From: Clostridia bacterium
Lineage (GTDB): Bacteria; Bacillota_A; Clostridia; Christensenellales; Aristaeellaceae
DNA length: 41,935 nt
NCBI GenBank assembly: GCA_017530275.1
Contig: JAFXMP010000074.1
Coordinates: 1-41,935 of the forward strand
Direction of reading: 5' to 3'
In this document: in pieces, positions 1 to 7,981 of the stretch
How the letters are laid out: every line of letters starts with the position of its first letter
Numbering within the stretch: position 1 is the stretch's first letter
Program-made: the position numbers and the translations under genes
The notes under the pieces: generated by a model
What the model was told of the DNA's origin: nothing
Databases searched by the model: none
What the model saw: only the letters and a program-made list of their open reading frames with translations

Positions 1-1
1 C

Positions 2-106
2 TTGAAACTGAAAGAATTTCGCCGCGTCGCTACCCGCTATGATAAGCTCGCTGACCGTTTTCTGGCTTTTGTCTATCTGGCCTGTATTCGCATACTTCTT
101 GCATAA
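2..106 (+). CDS. IS5-like transposase, C-terminal end only (cut by window edge)
   Basis: The first bases read in frame 2 as a 34-residue tail ending at TAA (104-106). The tail contains FRRVATRYDKLADRFLAFVY, which matches the conserved C-terminus of IS5/IS4-superfamily DDE transposases (FRR-ATRYDKLA-FLA). The rest of the gene would lie to the left of the window. The AT-rich stretch to about position 135 (TTTTAGAAACACACTCT) may be the terminal repeat of the element, but the other end is not visible. Family assignment rests on this one motif. Confidence 0.6.
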   Translation: MKLKEFRRVATRYDKLADRFLAFVYLACIRILLA

Positions 107-135
107 TGCAGGCGGCTATGCTTTTAGAAACACAC

Positions 136-270
136 TCTAAAATCAATCAGATTTTTGATGGATTTTTCGCTCTGGCTAAGCTGAACGAAGGGAGGCGTAG
201 CAGCGCTACGTTGACCGGAGAAAAGCAATGCCAGAGCGTAAAAGACACCCAAAGATGATTCGATTTTAGA
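136..270. repeat. 135-bp imperfect palindromic (MITE-like) element
   Basis: The left arm at 136-176 (TCTAAAATC to CGCTCTGGC) is matched, with a few mismatches and gaps, by the reverse complement of 230-270 (GCCAGAGCG to GATTTTAGA). The centre holds a perfect small hairpin, CGTAGC-AGC-GCTACG, at 196-210. No ORF is convincing. The element starts where the transposase fragment appears to end, so it may be a non-autonomous mobile element or a folded intergenic repeat. Confidence 0.55.
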
Positions 271-282
271 AGAAGAACAGTA

Positions 283-1128
283 TTATACGCTTTCCTCCGC
301 AGCGGCGTCCAGGAGCTTCCTGTCTTTTTGACGGGCGCACAGATAAAACTGCACCGTGGCTTCGGGATCGGACAAAGGAATAACCACGCGGCCTTCGGGC
401 ACCGTGGAGATATGATAGCTCATGGACAGGTTGGTAATGAAATTGGGCAGGTCTGAGGCGGCAATCAGGTCTTTGAGCGTTTTCCGGTCGCTCTGCACAA
501 TATAATGTACGTTTTTTATCTTTCTGTGTAAATCTTCCCATATGCCAATCCCGGAGAATACAAGCATGGTTAGCCCCTCCAGGTCAGAAAGGCGCAATTG
601 CTTCCGGCTGGCTAATGGATGACGCGCCGGAAGGCACACCATCAGCGCTTCCTTCACATACGGCCGCCACAGAACGCCCTGTTCCTTCCAGGGATGACTC
701 AAAGCGATCAGCTGATACGCACCTTTCCGCATACCATCCATCAGCGTGTTTTCCGGCTGCAGAACGGAAGAAATGATCATGTCCTGATACAGAGCCGTGA
801 GCCGGGGGATCAGCGGAAAGGTGGGGCCCGGCGCGCAGGAACCCACGGTGAGCGTGGTCAGGCTCCGCCGGTAGCGCTCCATGCTGGCTTCCATCCGTTC
901 CGCCGCTTCCAACACATCTTTGGCGCATTCCACCGCGTAAACGCCCACTTCGTTCAGCGTAACGCGGTTTTTCGCGCGTTCAAACAGGGTCAGCCCCATA
1001 TCCTGCTCCAAGCGCTGCACAGCACGGGTCAGGGCAGGCTGAGTAACATGCAGCTTTTCTGCCGCGGCGGACAGGGTGCCTTCCTCCGCAATTGCCTTAA
1101 GATACTGCAAATGCCTCAGTTCAAGCAT
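283..1128 (-). CDS. LysR family transcriptional regulator
   Basis: This is a 281-residue protein, near the usual LysR length of about 300. The N-terminus is a canonical winged helix-turn-helix (residues 1-60, with the recognition-helix segment TQPALTRAVQRLEQDMG), followed by a linker helix and a shorter periplasmic-binding-like effector domain from about residue 90 to the end. A GGAGG lies just upstream of the ATG at 1128. The gene is divergent from the small ORF and MATE exporter that follow, which is the usual LysR arrangement, so that exporter is a plausible target; the effector cannot be read from sequence. The family is clear. Confidence 0.93.
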   Translation of the reverse strand: MLELRHLQYLKAIAEEGTLSAAAEKLHVTQPALTRAVQRLEQDMGLTLFERAKNRVTLNEVGVYAVECAKDVLEAAERMEASMERYRRSLTTLTVGSCAPGPTFPLIPRLTALYQDMIISSVLQPENTLMDGMRKGAYQLIALSHPWKEQGVLWRPYVKEALMVCLPARHPLASRKQLRLSDLEGLTMLVFSGIGIWEDLHRKIKNVHYIVQSDRKTLKDLIAASDLPNFITNLSMSYHISTVPEGRVVIPLSDPEATVQFYLCARQKDRKLLDAAAEESV

Positions 1129-1159
1129 GGCGCAGCCTCCTTTTTACGCCGTTTTTACT

Positions 1160-1188
1160 ATAATATCATGTTATACTGAATTGCGCAA
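1160..1188 (-). promoter_or_regulatory. lysR promoter with overlapping LysR-type box
   Basis: On the minus strand TTGCGC (1183-1188) and TATTAT (1160-1165) are 17 bp apart. The -10 overlaps the near-palindrome ATAATATCATGTTAT (1160-1174), which fits the LysR T-N11-A box. That position suggests autorepression; this is inferred from sequence only. Confidence 0.6.
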
Positions 1189-1194
1189 GAAGCA

Positions 1195-1224
1195 TTGTAC
1201 AAATCCTTTGAAGTGTGGTATATT
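1195..1224 (+). promoter_or_regulatory. Promoter for the small ORF / MATE exporter
   Basis: TTGTAC (1195-1200) and TATATT (1219-1224) are 18 bp apart, in the divergent intergenic region next to the LysR-type box. Confidence 0.5.
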
Positions 1225-1309
1225 ATAACTGCGCCAGGGGAAAATGAATCCCGAAGCCATAGCAAAAAAGCATTGACCGAATGGCTAAGCCATCGAAAGG
1301 AAAAACAAT

Positions 1310-1495
1310 ATGATCCGTGAAATACTGAACGCGCATGCCATGAATATCCTTTTGTCCGAGGACGTGAACGAGCCTTCCCTCCGCGTTCGTCCCCATTGGA
1401 AGGACCGCGTCATCCACCGGAAGCAGAAGAACAGCGAAGCCAACGAAGCTTTCCTGCGTATGCTGGCTGGAAAGCGGGGATACACAAACAGATAA
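1310..1495 (+). CDS. Hypothetical 61-residue basic protein
   Basis: ATG at 1310 follows GAAAGG by about 8 bases, and the ORF of 61 codons ends 43 bases before the MATE exporter. The sequence is hydrophilic and basic toward the C-terminus (RVRPHWKDRVIHRKQKN). I recognise no family and see no membrane segment. It lies between the plus-strand promoter and the exporter, so it would be co-transcribed. It could be a leader peptide, a small real protein, or chance. Confidence is low because no domain supports it. Confidence 0.3.
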   Translation: MIREILNAHAMNILLSEDVNEPSLRVRPHWKDRVIHRKQKNSEANEAFLRMLAGKRGYTNR

Positions 1496-1537
1496 AAACG
1501 CTACCAACCCATGCTATTGATGGAAGGATGAGGCAGG

Positions 1538-2920
1538 ATGACTGTTTTCAGCGCGCTGATCGAACCGCACCCCGCGCTGCCAGCGGACAGGCAATTATTT
1601 TCCAACGGTCAGCTGCGAAAGATGATCGTGCCGCTGCTGATCGAACAGCTTTTGCAGATGGTGGTGGGCCTGGCGGATACCATGATGGTGAGTTACGCTG
1701 GGGAAGCGGTCGTGGCGGGCGTGGGCCTGGACACCATGGTGTACACCATCTTTATTTACCTCTTCACCGCCGTTTCGGCAGGGGGGGCGGTAGTCGTTTC
1801 GCAGTATATCGGCAGCAGCGGCAGGAAGAACGCCGACCTGGCCGCTTCCCAGATTTTCCACATCGCCGGGGTGCTGTCCATGGTCTGTATGGCGCTGATG
1901 CTCCTTTTCGGCTCCGCGCTGCTGGAAGCCATGTACCCCTCGACGGAAGCAGCCACCATGGCTGCCTGCAAAACCTACATGTGGATCGTGGCGCTTTCCT
2001 TCCCCGCCAACGCGGTGTATAACGCAGGCGCGGCGGTCTACCGTTCCATGGGCCAAACCCGGGCTACCATGTGGGTCTCCCTGTCAGCCAACCTGGTCAA
2101 CGTGGCGGGCAACGCCGTCGGCATCTTCGTGCTGAAAGCAGGGGCGGCGGGCGTAGCCTGGCCCACCGCCATTTCCTGGTACGTGGCCGCCGTGATTATG
2201 ACCGCCCTTTGCTTCCGGCAAAAGAACCAGGTGAGCGTTCGCATGAAGGACATGCTCCGGCTGAACGTGTCCATGGCCAAACGGATTTTAAGCGTCGCCA
2301 TTCCCAACTCCATTGAAAACACCCTGTTTCAGGCGGCCAAGGTGGTACTGGGCATGCTGGTAGCCACCTTCGGCACGGTCCAAATCGCCGCTAACACCAC
2401 AGGCCAGACGTTCTGGTCTCTGGCCGCGTGCATGAGTATTTCCATGGGCACGGTGTTCATCACCGTGATCGGGCAGTGCGTCGGCGCGGGAGACGGCGAA
2501 GCGGCGGAGTGGTACATCCGCAAGCTGACAAGGCTGTCGCTGATATTGGCCATGGTATGGAACGCGGCGGTAATGGCTCTGACGCCCCTGCTGCTGCCCC
2601 TGTATGATCTCTCCGGTGAAACAAAACGGCTGATCCTGATCATCGTGGCGATTCATAATCTTTTTTCGGCGCTGGTACAGCCCTTTTCCGGTCCCCTGTC
2701 TTCGGGCCTGCGGGCGGCGGGAGACGTGAAATTTACTATGTGGGCTTCCATTTTCGCCACCGTGGTCTGCCGCACGCTGCTCTCCTTCCTGCTGGCTCAG
2801 TGGTTAGGCATGGGCGTGGTGGGTATCGCCCTGGCGATGGTGCTGGACTGGTGCGTCAAGGCGGCGCTGGATATCGGACGTTTCCGCAGCGGCAAATGGA
2901 AGGATAAAAAAGTCATATGA
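1538..2920 (+). CDS. MATE family multidrug/Na+ efflux transporter
   Basis: The 460-residue protein has about 12 hydrophobic segments in the two-bundle MATE pattern. The N-terminal signature LLIEQLLQMVVGLADTMMVS is typical of NorM/DinF-like exporters, which extrude cationic compounds using Na+ or H+ gradients. The ATG at 1538 is preceded by a purine-rich AAGGATGAGG. Length matches the family. Divergence from the LysR gene suggests control by that regulator. Substrate is not predictable. Confidence 0.93.
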   Translation: MTVFSALIEPHPALPADRQLFSNGQLRKMIVPLLIEQLLQMVVGLADTMMVSYAGEAVVAGVGLDTMVYTIFIYLFTAVSAGGAVVVSQYIGSSGRKNADLAASQIFHIAGVLSMVCMALMLLFGSALLEAMYPSTEAATMAACKTYMWIVALSFPANAVYNAGAAVYRSMGQTRATMWVSLSANLVNVAGNAVGIFVLKAGAAGVAWPTAISWYVAAVIMTALCFRQKNQVSVRMKDMLRLNVSMAKRILSVAIPNSIENTLFQAAKVVLGMLVATFGTVQIAANTTGQTFWSLAACMSISMGTVFITVIGQCVGAGDGEAAEWYIRKLTRLSLILAMVWNAAVMALTPLLLPLYDLSGETKRLILIIVAIHNLFSALVQPFSGPLSSGLRAAGDVKFTMWASIFATVVCRTLLSFLLAQWLGMGVVGIALAMVLDWCVKAALDIGRFRSGKWKDKKVI

Positions 2921-2925
2921 AAAAG

Positions 2926-2959
2926 CGCGGGATGCTTGTCCATAAGGCAGGCTCCCGCG
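2926..2959. terminator. Possible bidirectional terminator hairpin between convergent genes
   Basis: CGCGGGA (2926-2932) and TCCCGCG (2953-2959) form a 7-bp stem between the converging MATE and DMT genes. No good U-tract follows, so this is a weak call. Confidence 0.35.
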
Positions 2960-2996
2960 TTGCTGCGCTTTCCGTTTAATCTTATCATCCAATATT

Positions 2997-3878
2997 TCAA
3001 AGGCTCAGAAGCGTAATACTGACCACCGCGATCACCACGCCCGCCACTTTTTTGGGGGCGGGTTTTTCGTGGAATAGCATAACGGCGTACAGGCACGACA
3101 GCAGCAGCACACCGCCGTTTTCCACGGTGTAGAGCACCACGGAATTGACCCGGGGCAGCACAGTCACCAAGCCGTTGATGGCCAGCCCGGCGCTGAGCAG
3201 GCAGGCGATAAGAGGCGGCAGGCTGCGCTTATTCTGCCGGAAGGCTTGCAAAGCGTTCCCTTTTTCCGCAATCAGCAACTGGATCATGGAGGTTAATCCC
3301 ATCAAGCCGAAGGTGAGCATGATCATTTCCGCGCTTTCGTTTTCGCAGGCTACGGACTGCATTTTCAAAAACACGCTGTACAGCCCGTTGCACAAAAACA
3401 GCAAGGCGCAGAAAAGATAGAAACCCTTCTTGGCGGTCTTTTCCATTTTCCCTTCCCAGTTCATGAGCAGGAAGGCGATCAGCATCAGCCCCACGCCCAC
3501 CCACTGCACGGGGGTGGTTCCTTCCCGTAGAAACAGGCTGCTGTACGCCATGGGAACCAGGATCGCCCCATACAGCAGGGACATATTGAAAAAGGCGTAG
3601 GACCCCCGCTTCCCCGCCGCCATTAAACTGCTGTTGTACCCCAGCAGCACCAGAGCGTTCAGGCACCCGAACAGCAGCGTGGACGGGCTGGGCTGAAAGC
3701 GGAACCCGTTCAGCGCCCAGGTGATCAGGGTGATGAACGCCCCTTCCATGGCGCAGAACGCCGGGGCGGCACACTCCGCTTTTCCGGGATACCGGTGGTT
3801 ATACAGGGTGCAGAACAGCGTTTGGAAGCTGTAGAGCAAAACAATGCCCGCAATCAGAATCACGCTGAGCCAATCCAT
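2997..3878 (-). CDS. DMT superfamily (EamA-like) transporter
   Basis: The 293-residue protein has about ten hydrophobic helices in two five-helix halves, as in EamA/DMT permeases. Glycine-rich helix pairs such as QWVGVGLMLIAFLLMN and the terminal KKVAGVVIAVVSITLLSL are typical. It starts 14 bp after the fucosidase stop, with GGAGG ahead of its ATG, so both are likely one operon. The context suggests transport of a sugar or metabolite linked to fucose use, but DMT proteins are too diverse to assign a substrate. Confidence 0.85.
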   Translation of the reverse strand: MDWLSVILIAGIVLLYSFQTLFCTLYNHRYPGKAECAAPAFCAMEGAFITLITWALNGFRFQPSPSTLLFGCLNALVLLGYNSSLMAAGKRGSYAFFNMSLLYGAILVPMAYSSLFLREGTTPVQWVGVGLMLIAFLLMNWEGKMEKTAKKGFYLFCALLFLCNGLYSVFLKMQSVACENESAEMIMLTFGLMGLTSMIQLLIAEKGNALQAFRQNKRSLPPLIACLLSAGLAINGLVTVLPRVNSVVLYTVENGGVLLLSCLYAVMLFHEKPAPKKVAGVVIAVVSITLLSL

Positions 3879-3892
3879 GGGCTTTCCTCCAT

Positions 3893-5215
3893 TTATTTCA
3901 GAAACAGCTCGATCACGGGCACTTCCATATCCGGTTTCACGATGGGCAGATGCAGCGCCAGCAGATCGTCGCCCCGGGCCGCGCCATCGGAATAATGGTC
4001 GTCTTCCCCTTCCGTCATGCGAATTTCGCTGCCATCGTGGAGGAATTGGGCGTAGGCCACTTTTCCGGCCAAGCCCTTGAGAGACACATGGGCGAAGGGA
4101 TAGGCGAAGAGGTGCAGGTACAGGCGTTTTCCGTCCACACTCTGGGTGAAGCGGCAGTCCGGCGGCAGGGCGGGCAGGATATCCGGCTCCGCCATGGTGC
4201 AGTTGTAAATGGAACGGCTGTTATAGTGCATCCAGCGTTCAAATACATGAAGGGCGTTCTTGGCACGGCTGTCAAATTCGCCCCGGGCGGTGGGACCCAC
4301 GTTCATGAGCAGGTTCCCGCCCAAGGATACGGTGTTCACCAGCATGCGGATCAGCATTTCCGGGGATTTCCAGGAGCTTTCGTCCCGGTGATAACCCCAG
4401 GAGCCGGAAAAGGTCTGGCAGGCTTCCCAGGTGACCAGTTCGCCGGTTTCCTTGTGGCGCACCCATTCGGTGACCTGGTACTGCTCCGGCGTCCACAGGT
4501 CCTGTTCGACGTCCGCCCGGTTGTCGATGATGATGCCGGGCTGCAGTTCCCGGGCCAGGGCGATGAGCTTGTCGCTCTCCCAATCGTCCCGGCCTTTGCC
4601 TTTCATCCATGCTTTGTCCCCTTCGCCAGGGCGTTCGGGATAGGACCAATCGAACCACAGGATGTCGATTTTTCCGTAATTGGTCAGCAGCTCCCGCACC
4701 TGATCCCGCATGTACTGGGCGTAAATCTTCATGTCCCGGCCCTGGTTCTGCTGGAAAGCGTCGGGATCGTCCCGGCGGGGGTGGTAAATATCGATGGGGA
4801 AATGGGGATGATGCCAGTCGATCAGGGAATAGTAAAAGCCCACCCGCAGGCCCTCCGCCCGAAACGCCTCCACGTATTCCTTCACCAGGTCCCGCCCGGC
4901 GGGGGTGTTGGTGCACTTATAATCGGTGAACTGGCTGTCGAACATGCAGAAGCCTTCGTGGTGCTTGGTAGTGAACACCGCGTACTTCATGCCAGCGGCC
5001 TTGGCCGTCCGCGCCCACTCCCTGGCGTCGTACAGATCGGGATCGAAATACTTGAAATAGCGGTCATACTCCGCTTCCGGGGTCTTTTCATAGCACTTCA
5101 CCCACTCGTGACGGGCGGGCAGAGCGTACAGCCCCCAGTGAATAAACATGCCGAAACGGGCGGAGCGGAACCAGGCGGTGTCGCCGGGCGTGGAACGGAT
5201 CTGATAAGAGGACAT
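3893..5215 (-). CDS. Alpha-L-fucosidase, glycoside hydrolase family 29
   Basis: The 440-residue protein has GH29 hallmarks: FGMFIHWGLYALPARHEW near residue 21, the FTTKHHEGFCMFDS block near 81, and ILWFDWSYP near 185, where Asp189 is the likely nucleophile. LLMNVGPTARGEF follows in the second half. Family enzymes hydrolyse terminal alpha-L-fucose from host or dietary glycans with retention. There is no signal peptide, so it should act inside the cell on imported fucosyl-oligosaccharides. It is the first gene of a pair with the DMT transporter and has a strong promoter. Fucosidase family identity is secure; linkage preference is not visible. Confidence 0.93.
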   Translation of the reverse strand: MSSYQIRSTPGDTAWFRSARFGMFIHWGLYALPARHEWVKCYEKTPEAEYDRYFKYFDPDLYDAREWARTAKAAGMKYAVFTTKHHEGFCMFDSQFTDYKCTNTPAGRDLVKEYVEAFRAEGLRVGFYYSLIDWHHPHFPIDIYHPRRDDPDAFQQNQGRDMKIYAQYMRDQVRELLTNYGKIDILWFDWSYPERPGEGDKAWMKGKGRDDWESDKLIALARELQPGIIIDNRADVEQDLWTPEQYQVTEWVRHKETGELVTWEACQTFSGSWGYHRDESSWKSPEMLIRMLVNTVSLGGNLLMNVGPTARGEFDSRAKNALHVFERWMHYNSRSIYNCTMAEPDILPALPPDCRFTQSVDGKRLYLHLFAYPFAHVSLKGLAGKVAYAQFLHDGSEIRMTEGEDDHYSDGAARGDDLLALHLPIVKPDMEVPVIELFLK

Positions 5216-5268
5216 GGCAAAAGATCCTTTCTCTGCTTTTGTACTGCGAAACGAACGATGTCGGGAAA

Positions 5269-5297
5269 AGCATAGCGAATTTGATCTGGATTGTCAA
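5269..5297 (-). promoter_or_regulatory. Promoter of the fucosidase-transporter operon
   Basis: On the minus strand a perfect TTGACA (5292-5297) lies 17 bp from TATGCT (5269-5274), about 55 bp upstream of the fucosidase start. Confidence 0.65.
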
Positions 5298-5320
5298 GCG
5301 GTTCCCATTATTATGACGAA

Positions 5321-5382
5321 GAGGGGTTACGCTGGGGTTTCAACCCAGACCTCACCAGGGGAATGATTCCCCTGGACCCCTC
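5321..5382. repeat. Nested palindromic intergenic repeat
   Basis: Three nested or adjacent stems are visible: outer GAGGGGT (5321-5327) with ACCCCTC (5376-5382), CTGGG (5332-5336) with CCCAG (5344-5348), and perfect CCAGGGGAA (5355-5363) with TTCCCCTGG (5367-5375). This resembles GC-rich folded intergenic repeats seen in many Clostridia. A further hairpin, GTAACG-TGAG-CGTTAC, sits at 5428-5443. The rest of the 5298-5553 gap shows no gene. Confidence 0.5.
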
Positions 5383-5553
5383 TCCCGGCGAAGTTACTTG
5401 ATTGAATATACCAGACAAACACCGCCTGTAACGTGAGCGTTACGAAACATAGATTGCTATTGGTTCCTTCAATTCTGCGTTTCCTCATGCAATGGCGCGA
5501 ACTACGGTTTTTCGACACGACAAGAAAAATTCACTGTTGAGGGTCCAGGAGCA

Positions 5554-6147
5554 TCATGCCCCTGGCGCGGAGTCTGGGGCCGCGGATGTCCCAGCATCCC
5601 CTTCCAGCTTCGTCTTGACCGCCTGCAAATCGTGCCAGGCGTCGCGTTTCTTGGTTTCGTCCCGCAGCAGGGCGGCGGGGTGGTAGGTAGGCATGATCCA
5701 AACTCCTTTTCGTTCCACCCATCGCCCCCGGTCGCGGGTAATGCGCACCTGGCCGCCCAATACGGCACGGGCGGCGGTAGCGCCCAGCAGCACGATCACC
5801 TTGGGCCGCACCAAAGCGCACTGGGCCCGCAGATAGGGCATACAGGCGGCGGCTTCCTCCGGCGTGGGCACCCTGTTTTGGGGCGGGCGGCACTTGACCA
5901 CGTTGCAGATATACACCTGTTCCCTTGTCATGCCGATGGCAGCGATCATTTTGGTGAGCAACTGCCCCGCCGCGCCGACGAAAGCCAGGCCCTGCATATC
6001 TTCATCCGCGCCGGGGCCTTCGCCGATGAACATGAGATCAGCGTTTCCGTCGCCCTGTCCCGGCACCTTATGATGGATGCGGCGGCACAAATCGCACTTT
6101 TCACACGCTTCGATTTCCGCGTGCAGGGAATCCCAGGAAACCTCCAT
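5554..6147 (-). CDS. Family 4 (Fe-S) uracil-DNA glycosylase
   Basis: The 197-residue protein carries the family 4 signature: cysteines C15-x2-C18 and C86-x15-C102 to hold a [4Fe-4S] cluster, the active-site loop GEGPGADED (residues 42-50), and the HPAALLR motif near residue 155. These enzymes remove uracil from DNA arising by cytosine deamination, starting base excision repair. GGAGG lies ahead of the ATG at 6147. The C-terminal tail after about residue 175 is Ala/Pro-rich and looks dispensable. Identity is firm. Confidence 0.94.
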   Translation of the reverse strand: MEVSWDSLHAEIEACEKCDLCRRIHHKVPGQGDGNADLMFIGEGPGADEDMQGLAFVGAAGQLLTKMIAAIGMTREQVYICNVVKCRPPQNRVPTPEEAAACMPYLRAQCALVRPKVIVLLGATAARAVLGGQVRITRDRGRWVERKGVWIMPTYHPAALLRDETKKRDAWHDLQAVKTKLEGDAGTSAAPDSAPGA

Positions 6148-6224
6148 ACCGCCGCCTCCTTAGTATGCCCCTTTCAAAGCATTTTACCGTCAGCAAAAGA
6201 AAAACACCGGACCCATATAACTTT

Positions 6225-6264
6225 GGAAAAACCCTTTCCTGAACGTTTCAGCAGGGGAAGGGTT
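6225..6264 (-). terminator. Rho-independent terminator after the nucleotidyltransferase remnant
   Basis: An imperfect stem pairs 6254-6264 (GGGGAAGGGTT) with 6230-6239 (AACCCTTTCC), and transcription leftward ends in a U-tract (6225-6230). Its loop sequence is nearly the same as that of the GAPDH terminator at 6491-6524. Confidence 0.65.
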
Positions 6265-6470
6265 CAAGCTTCATCCATCAGTTTTTTGATCTGCTTTTCA
6301 CGGATCGTATTTCAAAGCATTCAGCTTCACCAGGGAAACCGCGGGGGAATCAAATTCAACCAGCAGATCCAGATCGCTTTCATTGGTGCCGCAGCCGTCC
6401 GCATATGAATTATAGCTGATATTCATTTGAAAATCAATGACGATTTCATATGCTTCCGCTGCTGAGGGCT
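6264..6470 (-). pseudogene. Decayed MNT-type nucleotidyltransferase
   Basis: A minus-strand reading gives YADGCGTNESDLDLLVEFDS followed by VSLVKLNALKYD. This is the GSYARG-x-ESDLDLLVEF motif of small MNT-type nucleotidyltransferases, the antitoxin halves of MNT/HEPN pairs. The usual G-S before Y-A is N-S here. There is no start codon or N-terminal helix region, and the frame stops at LKYDP. A +1 shift at that point reads on as IREKQIKKLMDEA to a stop at 6264-6266. The family's second half is missing, so the gene is broken by deletion and frameshift. No HEPN partner is visible. Confidence 0.6.
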
Positions 6471-6480
6471 TGCCTCGAAC

Positions 6481-6524
6481 ATAAAGAAAAGCCCTTTCCC
6501 GAACGTTTCTGCGCGAGAAAGGGC
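6481..6524 (-). terminator. Rho-independent terminator of the GAPDH gene
   Basis: Perfect 8-bp stem GCCCTTTC/GAAAGGGC (6491-6498 with 6517-6524), followed leftward by the U-rich tract read from 6481-6490. Confidence 0.85.
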
Positions 6525-6619
6525 GATGTTGCGTTATCCGCTTGTTACCGGACCGGCATTTGCCTTCCTCCTGGCTCCGCAACGCCGCTTGGAGGGAAAA
6601 CGCTGTTCCGGAAAAGTTC

Positions 6620-7687
6620 TTACTTCAGCTCGGCGAAGTACTTGATGGTGCGAACCATCTGGCTGGTGTAGCTGTTTTCGTTGTCGTACCAGGAAACAAC
6701 CTGCACCTGCGCGGTTTCGTCGTCGATCTTGGTCACCATGGTCTGATTCGCGTCAAACAGAGAACCATAGGTCATGCCGATGATGTCGCTGGACACCAGC
6801 TTTTCGGTGGTGTAGCCGAAGGATTCGCTGCTCTGGGCCTTCATGGCGGCGTTGATGGCTTCCTTGGTGATGTCCTTACCCTTGACGACGGCAACCAGGA
6901 TGGTGGTGGAACCGGTGGGCACGGGCACGCGCTGAGCGGAGCCGATCAGCTTGCCGTTCAGAGAGGGGATGACCAGGCCGATGGCCTTGGCGGCGCCGGT
7001 GCTGTTGGGCACGATATTGGCCGCGCCGACACGGGCACGCTGCAGATCGCCCTTCCGATGGGGGCCGTCCAGGATCATCTGGTCGCCGGTATAGGCGTGC
7101 ACAGTGGTCATGATGCCGCTCACGATGGGGAAGGTGTCGTTCAGGGCTTTGGTCATGGGAGCCAAGCAGTTGGTGGTGCAGCTGGCAGCAGAGATGATGG
7201 TATCTTCGGGCTTCAGGGTGTCATGGTTCACGTTGAACACGATGGTGGGCAGATCGTTGCCCGCGGGAGCGGAGATAACGACCTTCTTGGCGCCGGCGTC
7301 GATATGCGCCTGAGCCTTGGCCTTGCTGGTGTAGAAACCGGTGCATTCCAGCACCACGTCCACGTCCAGCGCCTTCCAGGGCAGGTTGGCGGCCTTGGGC
7401 TCGGCATAGATGGTGATTTCCTTGCCATCCACGGTGATGGAGCCGGGGACCTTCACGGTCTTGCCGTCTTCTTCAAACACGGGTTCCTTGGAAGAAACGG
7501 TGTGCTTGTTTTCACCGATCACGCCGCAGTAACCCTTCTGGGCGGTATCGTACTTGAGCAGGTGCGCCAGCATAGCGGGACTGGTCAGGTCGTTGATGGC
7601 GACGACATCATAGCCTTCGGCGCCGAACATCTGCCGGAAAGCCAGACGGCCAATACGGCCAAAACCGTTGATAGCAACTTTCACCAT
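6620..7687 (-). CDS. gap: Glyceraldehyde-3-phosphate dehydrogenase
   Basis: The 355-residue protein has the N-terminal Rossmann motif NGFGRIGR (residues 7-14) and the catalytic block [12 protein letters not shown] with Cys170 as nucleophile. The general-base histidine is in [10 protein letters not shown], and [15 protein letters not shown] lies near the C-terminus. It oxidises glyceraldehyde 3-phosphate to 1,3-bisphosphoglycerate in glycolysis. The AIND segment after the second strand fits an NAD-dependent glycolytic form. It is monocistronic, with its own promoter and terminator. It is about 15-20 residues longer than the commonest bacterial form. Confidence 0.97.
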   Translation of the reverse strand: MVKVAINGFGRIGRLAFRQMFGAEGYDVVAINDLTSPAMLAHLLKYDTAQKGYCGVIGENKHTVSSKEPVFEEDGKTVKVPGSITVDGKEITIYAEPKAANLPWKALDVDVVLECTGFYTSKAKAQAHIDAGAKKVVISAPAGNDLPTIVFNVNHDTLKPEDTIISAASCTTNCLAPMTKALNDTFPIVSGIMTTVHAYTGDQMILDGPHRKGDLQRARVGAANIVPNSTGAAKAIGLVIPSLNGKLIGSAQRVPVPTGSTTILVAVVKGKDITKEAINAAMKAQSSESFGYTTEKLVSSDIIGMTYGSLFDANQTMVTKIDDETAQVQVVSWYDNENSYTSQMVRTIKYFAELK

Positions 7688-7739
7688 GGGAAACTCCTCC
7701 TTTAATCATTCAGTAAGGGTATTCTTTACACCACGCCTT

Positions 7740-7768
7740 ATTATATCCAATCCTGCAAGGTTTGTCCA
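7740..7768 (-). promoter_or_regulatory. GAPDH promoter
   Basis: On the minus strand TGGACA (7763-7768), a 17-bp spacer and a perfect TATAAT (7740-7745) lie about 50 bp upstream of the start codon, which is preceded by AAAGGAGGAG. Confidence 0.75.
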
Positions 7769-7860
7769 GCCCCGGGGTGGGACATTTTCTGCCCGCACGA
7801 AGGGGGGGGAAGGAAACTCGGCGGGTTCGCGGCGGGACGGGAAAAGGAAGGCGTAAAGCA

Positions 7861-7971
7861 GAGTTGAGAGTTGAGAGTTGAGAGTTGAAAGTTGAGAGTT
7901 ATTAAGCTGACCAAATAGGATTCTCTTGTGTATAAACACTATATGATCCCAACTCCCAACTCTCAACTCCC
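7861..7971. repeat. Heptamer-arm palindrome, copy A
   Basis: The left arm (7861-7900) is five tandem heptamers of GAGTTGA type and a partial sixth. The right arm (7948-7971) is CCCAACT/CTCAACT units, its reverse complement. The 47-bp loop contains CTATAT near its right end. It lies between the GlsB-like gene and GAPDH. Members B-E are at 11.9, 23.9, 26.1 and 29.4 kb. Confidence 0.8.
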
Positions 7972-7981
7972 GGCACTGACG

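Noticed and set aside
3950..5275. 441-codon open frame on the plus strand
   Set aside because: Antisense to the fucosidase gene, with no domain and no start signal.
5327..5518. 63-codon minus-strand frame in the fucosidase-udg gap
   Set aside because: It translates the nested palindromes and has no ribosome site or recognisable domain.
6298..6582. 94-codon intact gene for the nucleotidyltransferase
   Set aside because: The first half of that frame is the GAPDH terminator region and the motif is incomplete, so a broken gene is the better call.
6542..7705. 387-codon open frame on the plus strand over GAPDH
   Set aside because: Antisense shadow; Gly/His/Val-rich and without a family match, while GAPDH on the other strand is unmistakable.
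7861..7971. Short tandem repeats as a CRISPR array
   Set aside because: The units are contiguous heptamers without spacers and the two arms are reverse complements, so this is a palindromic repeat.
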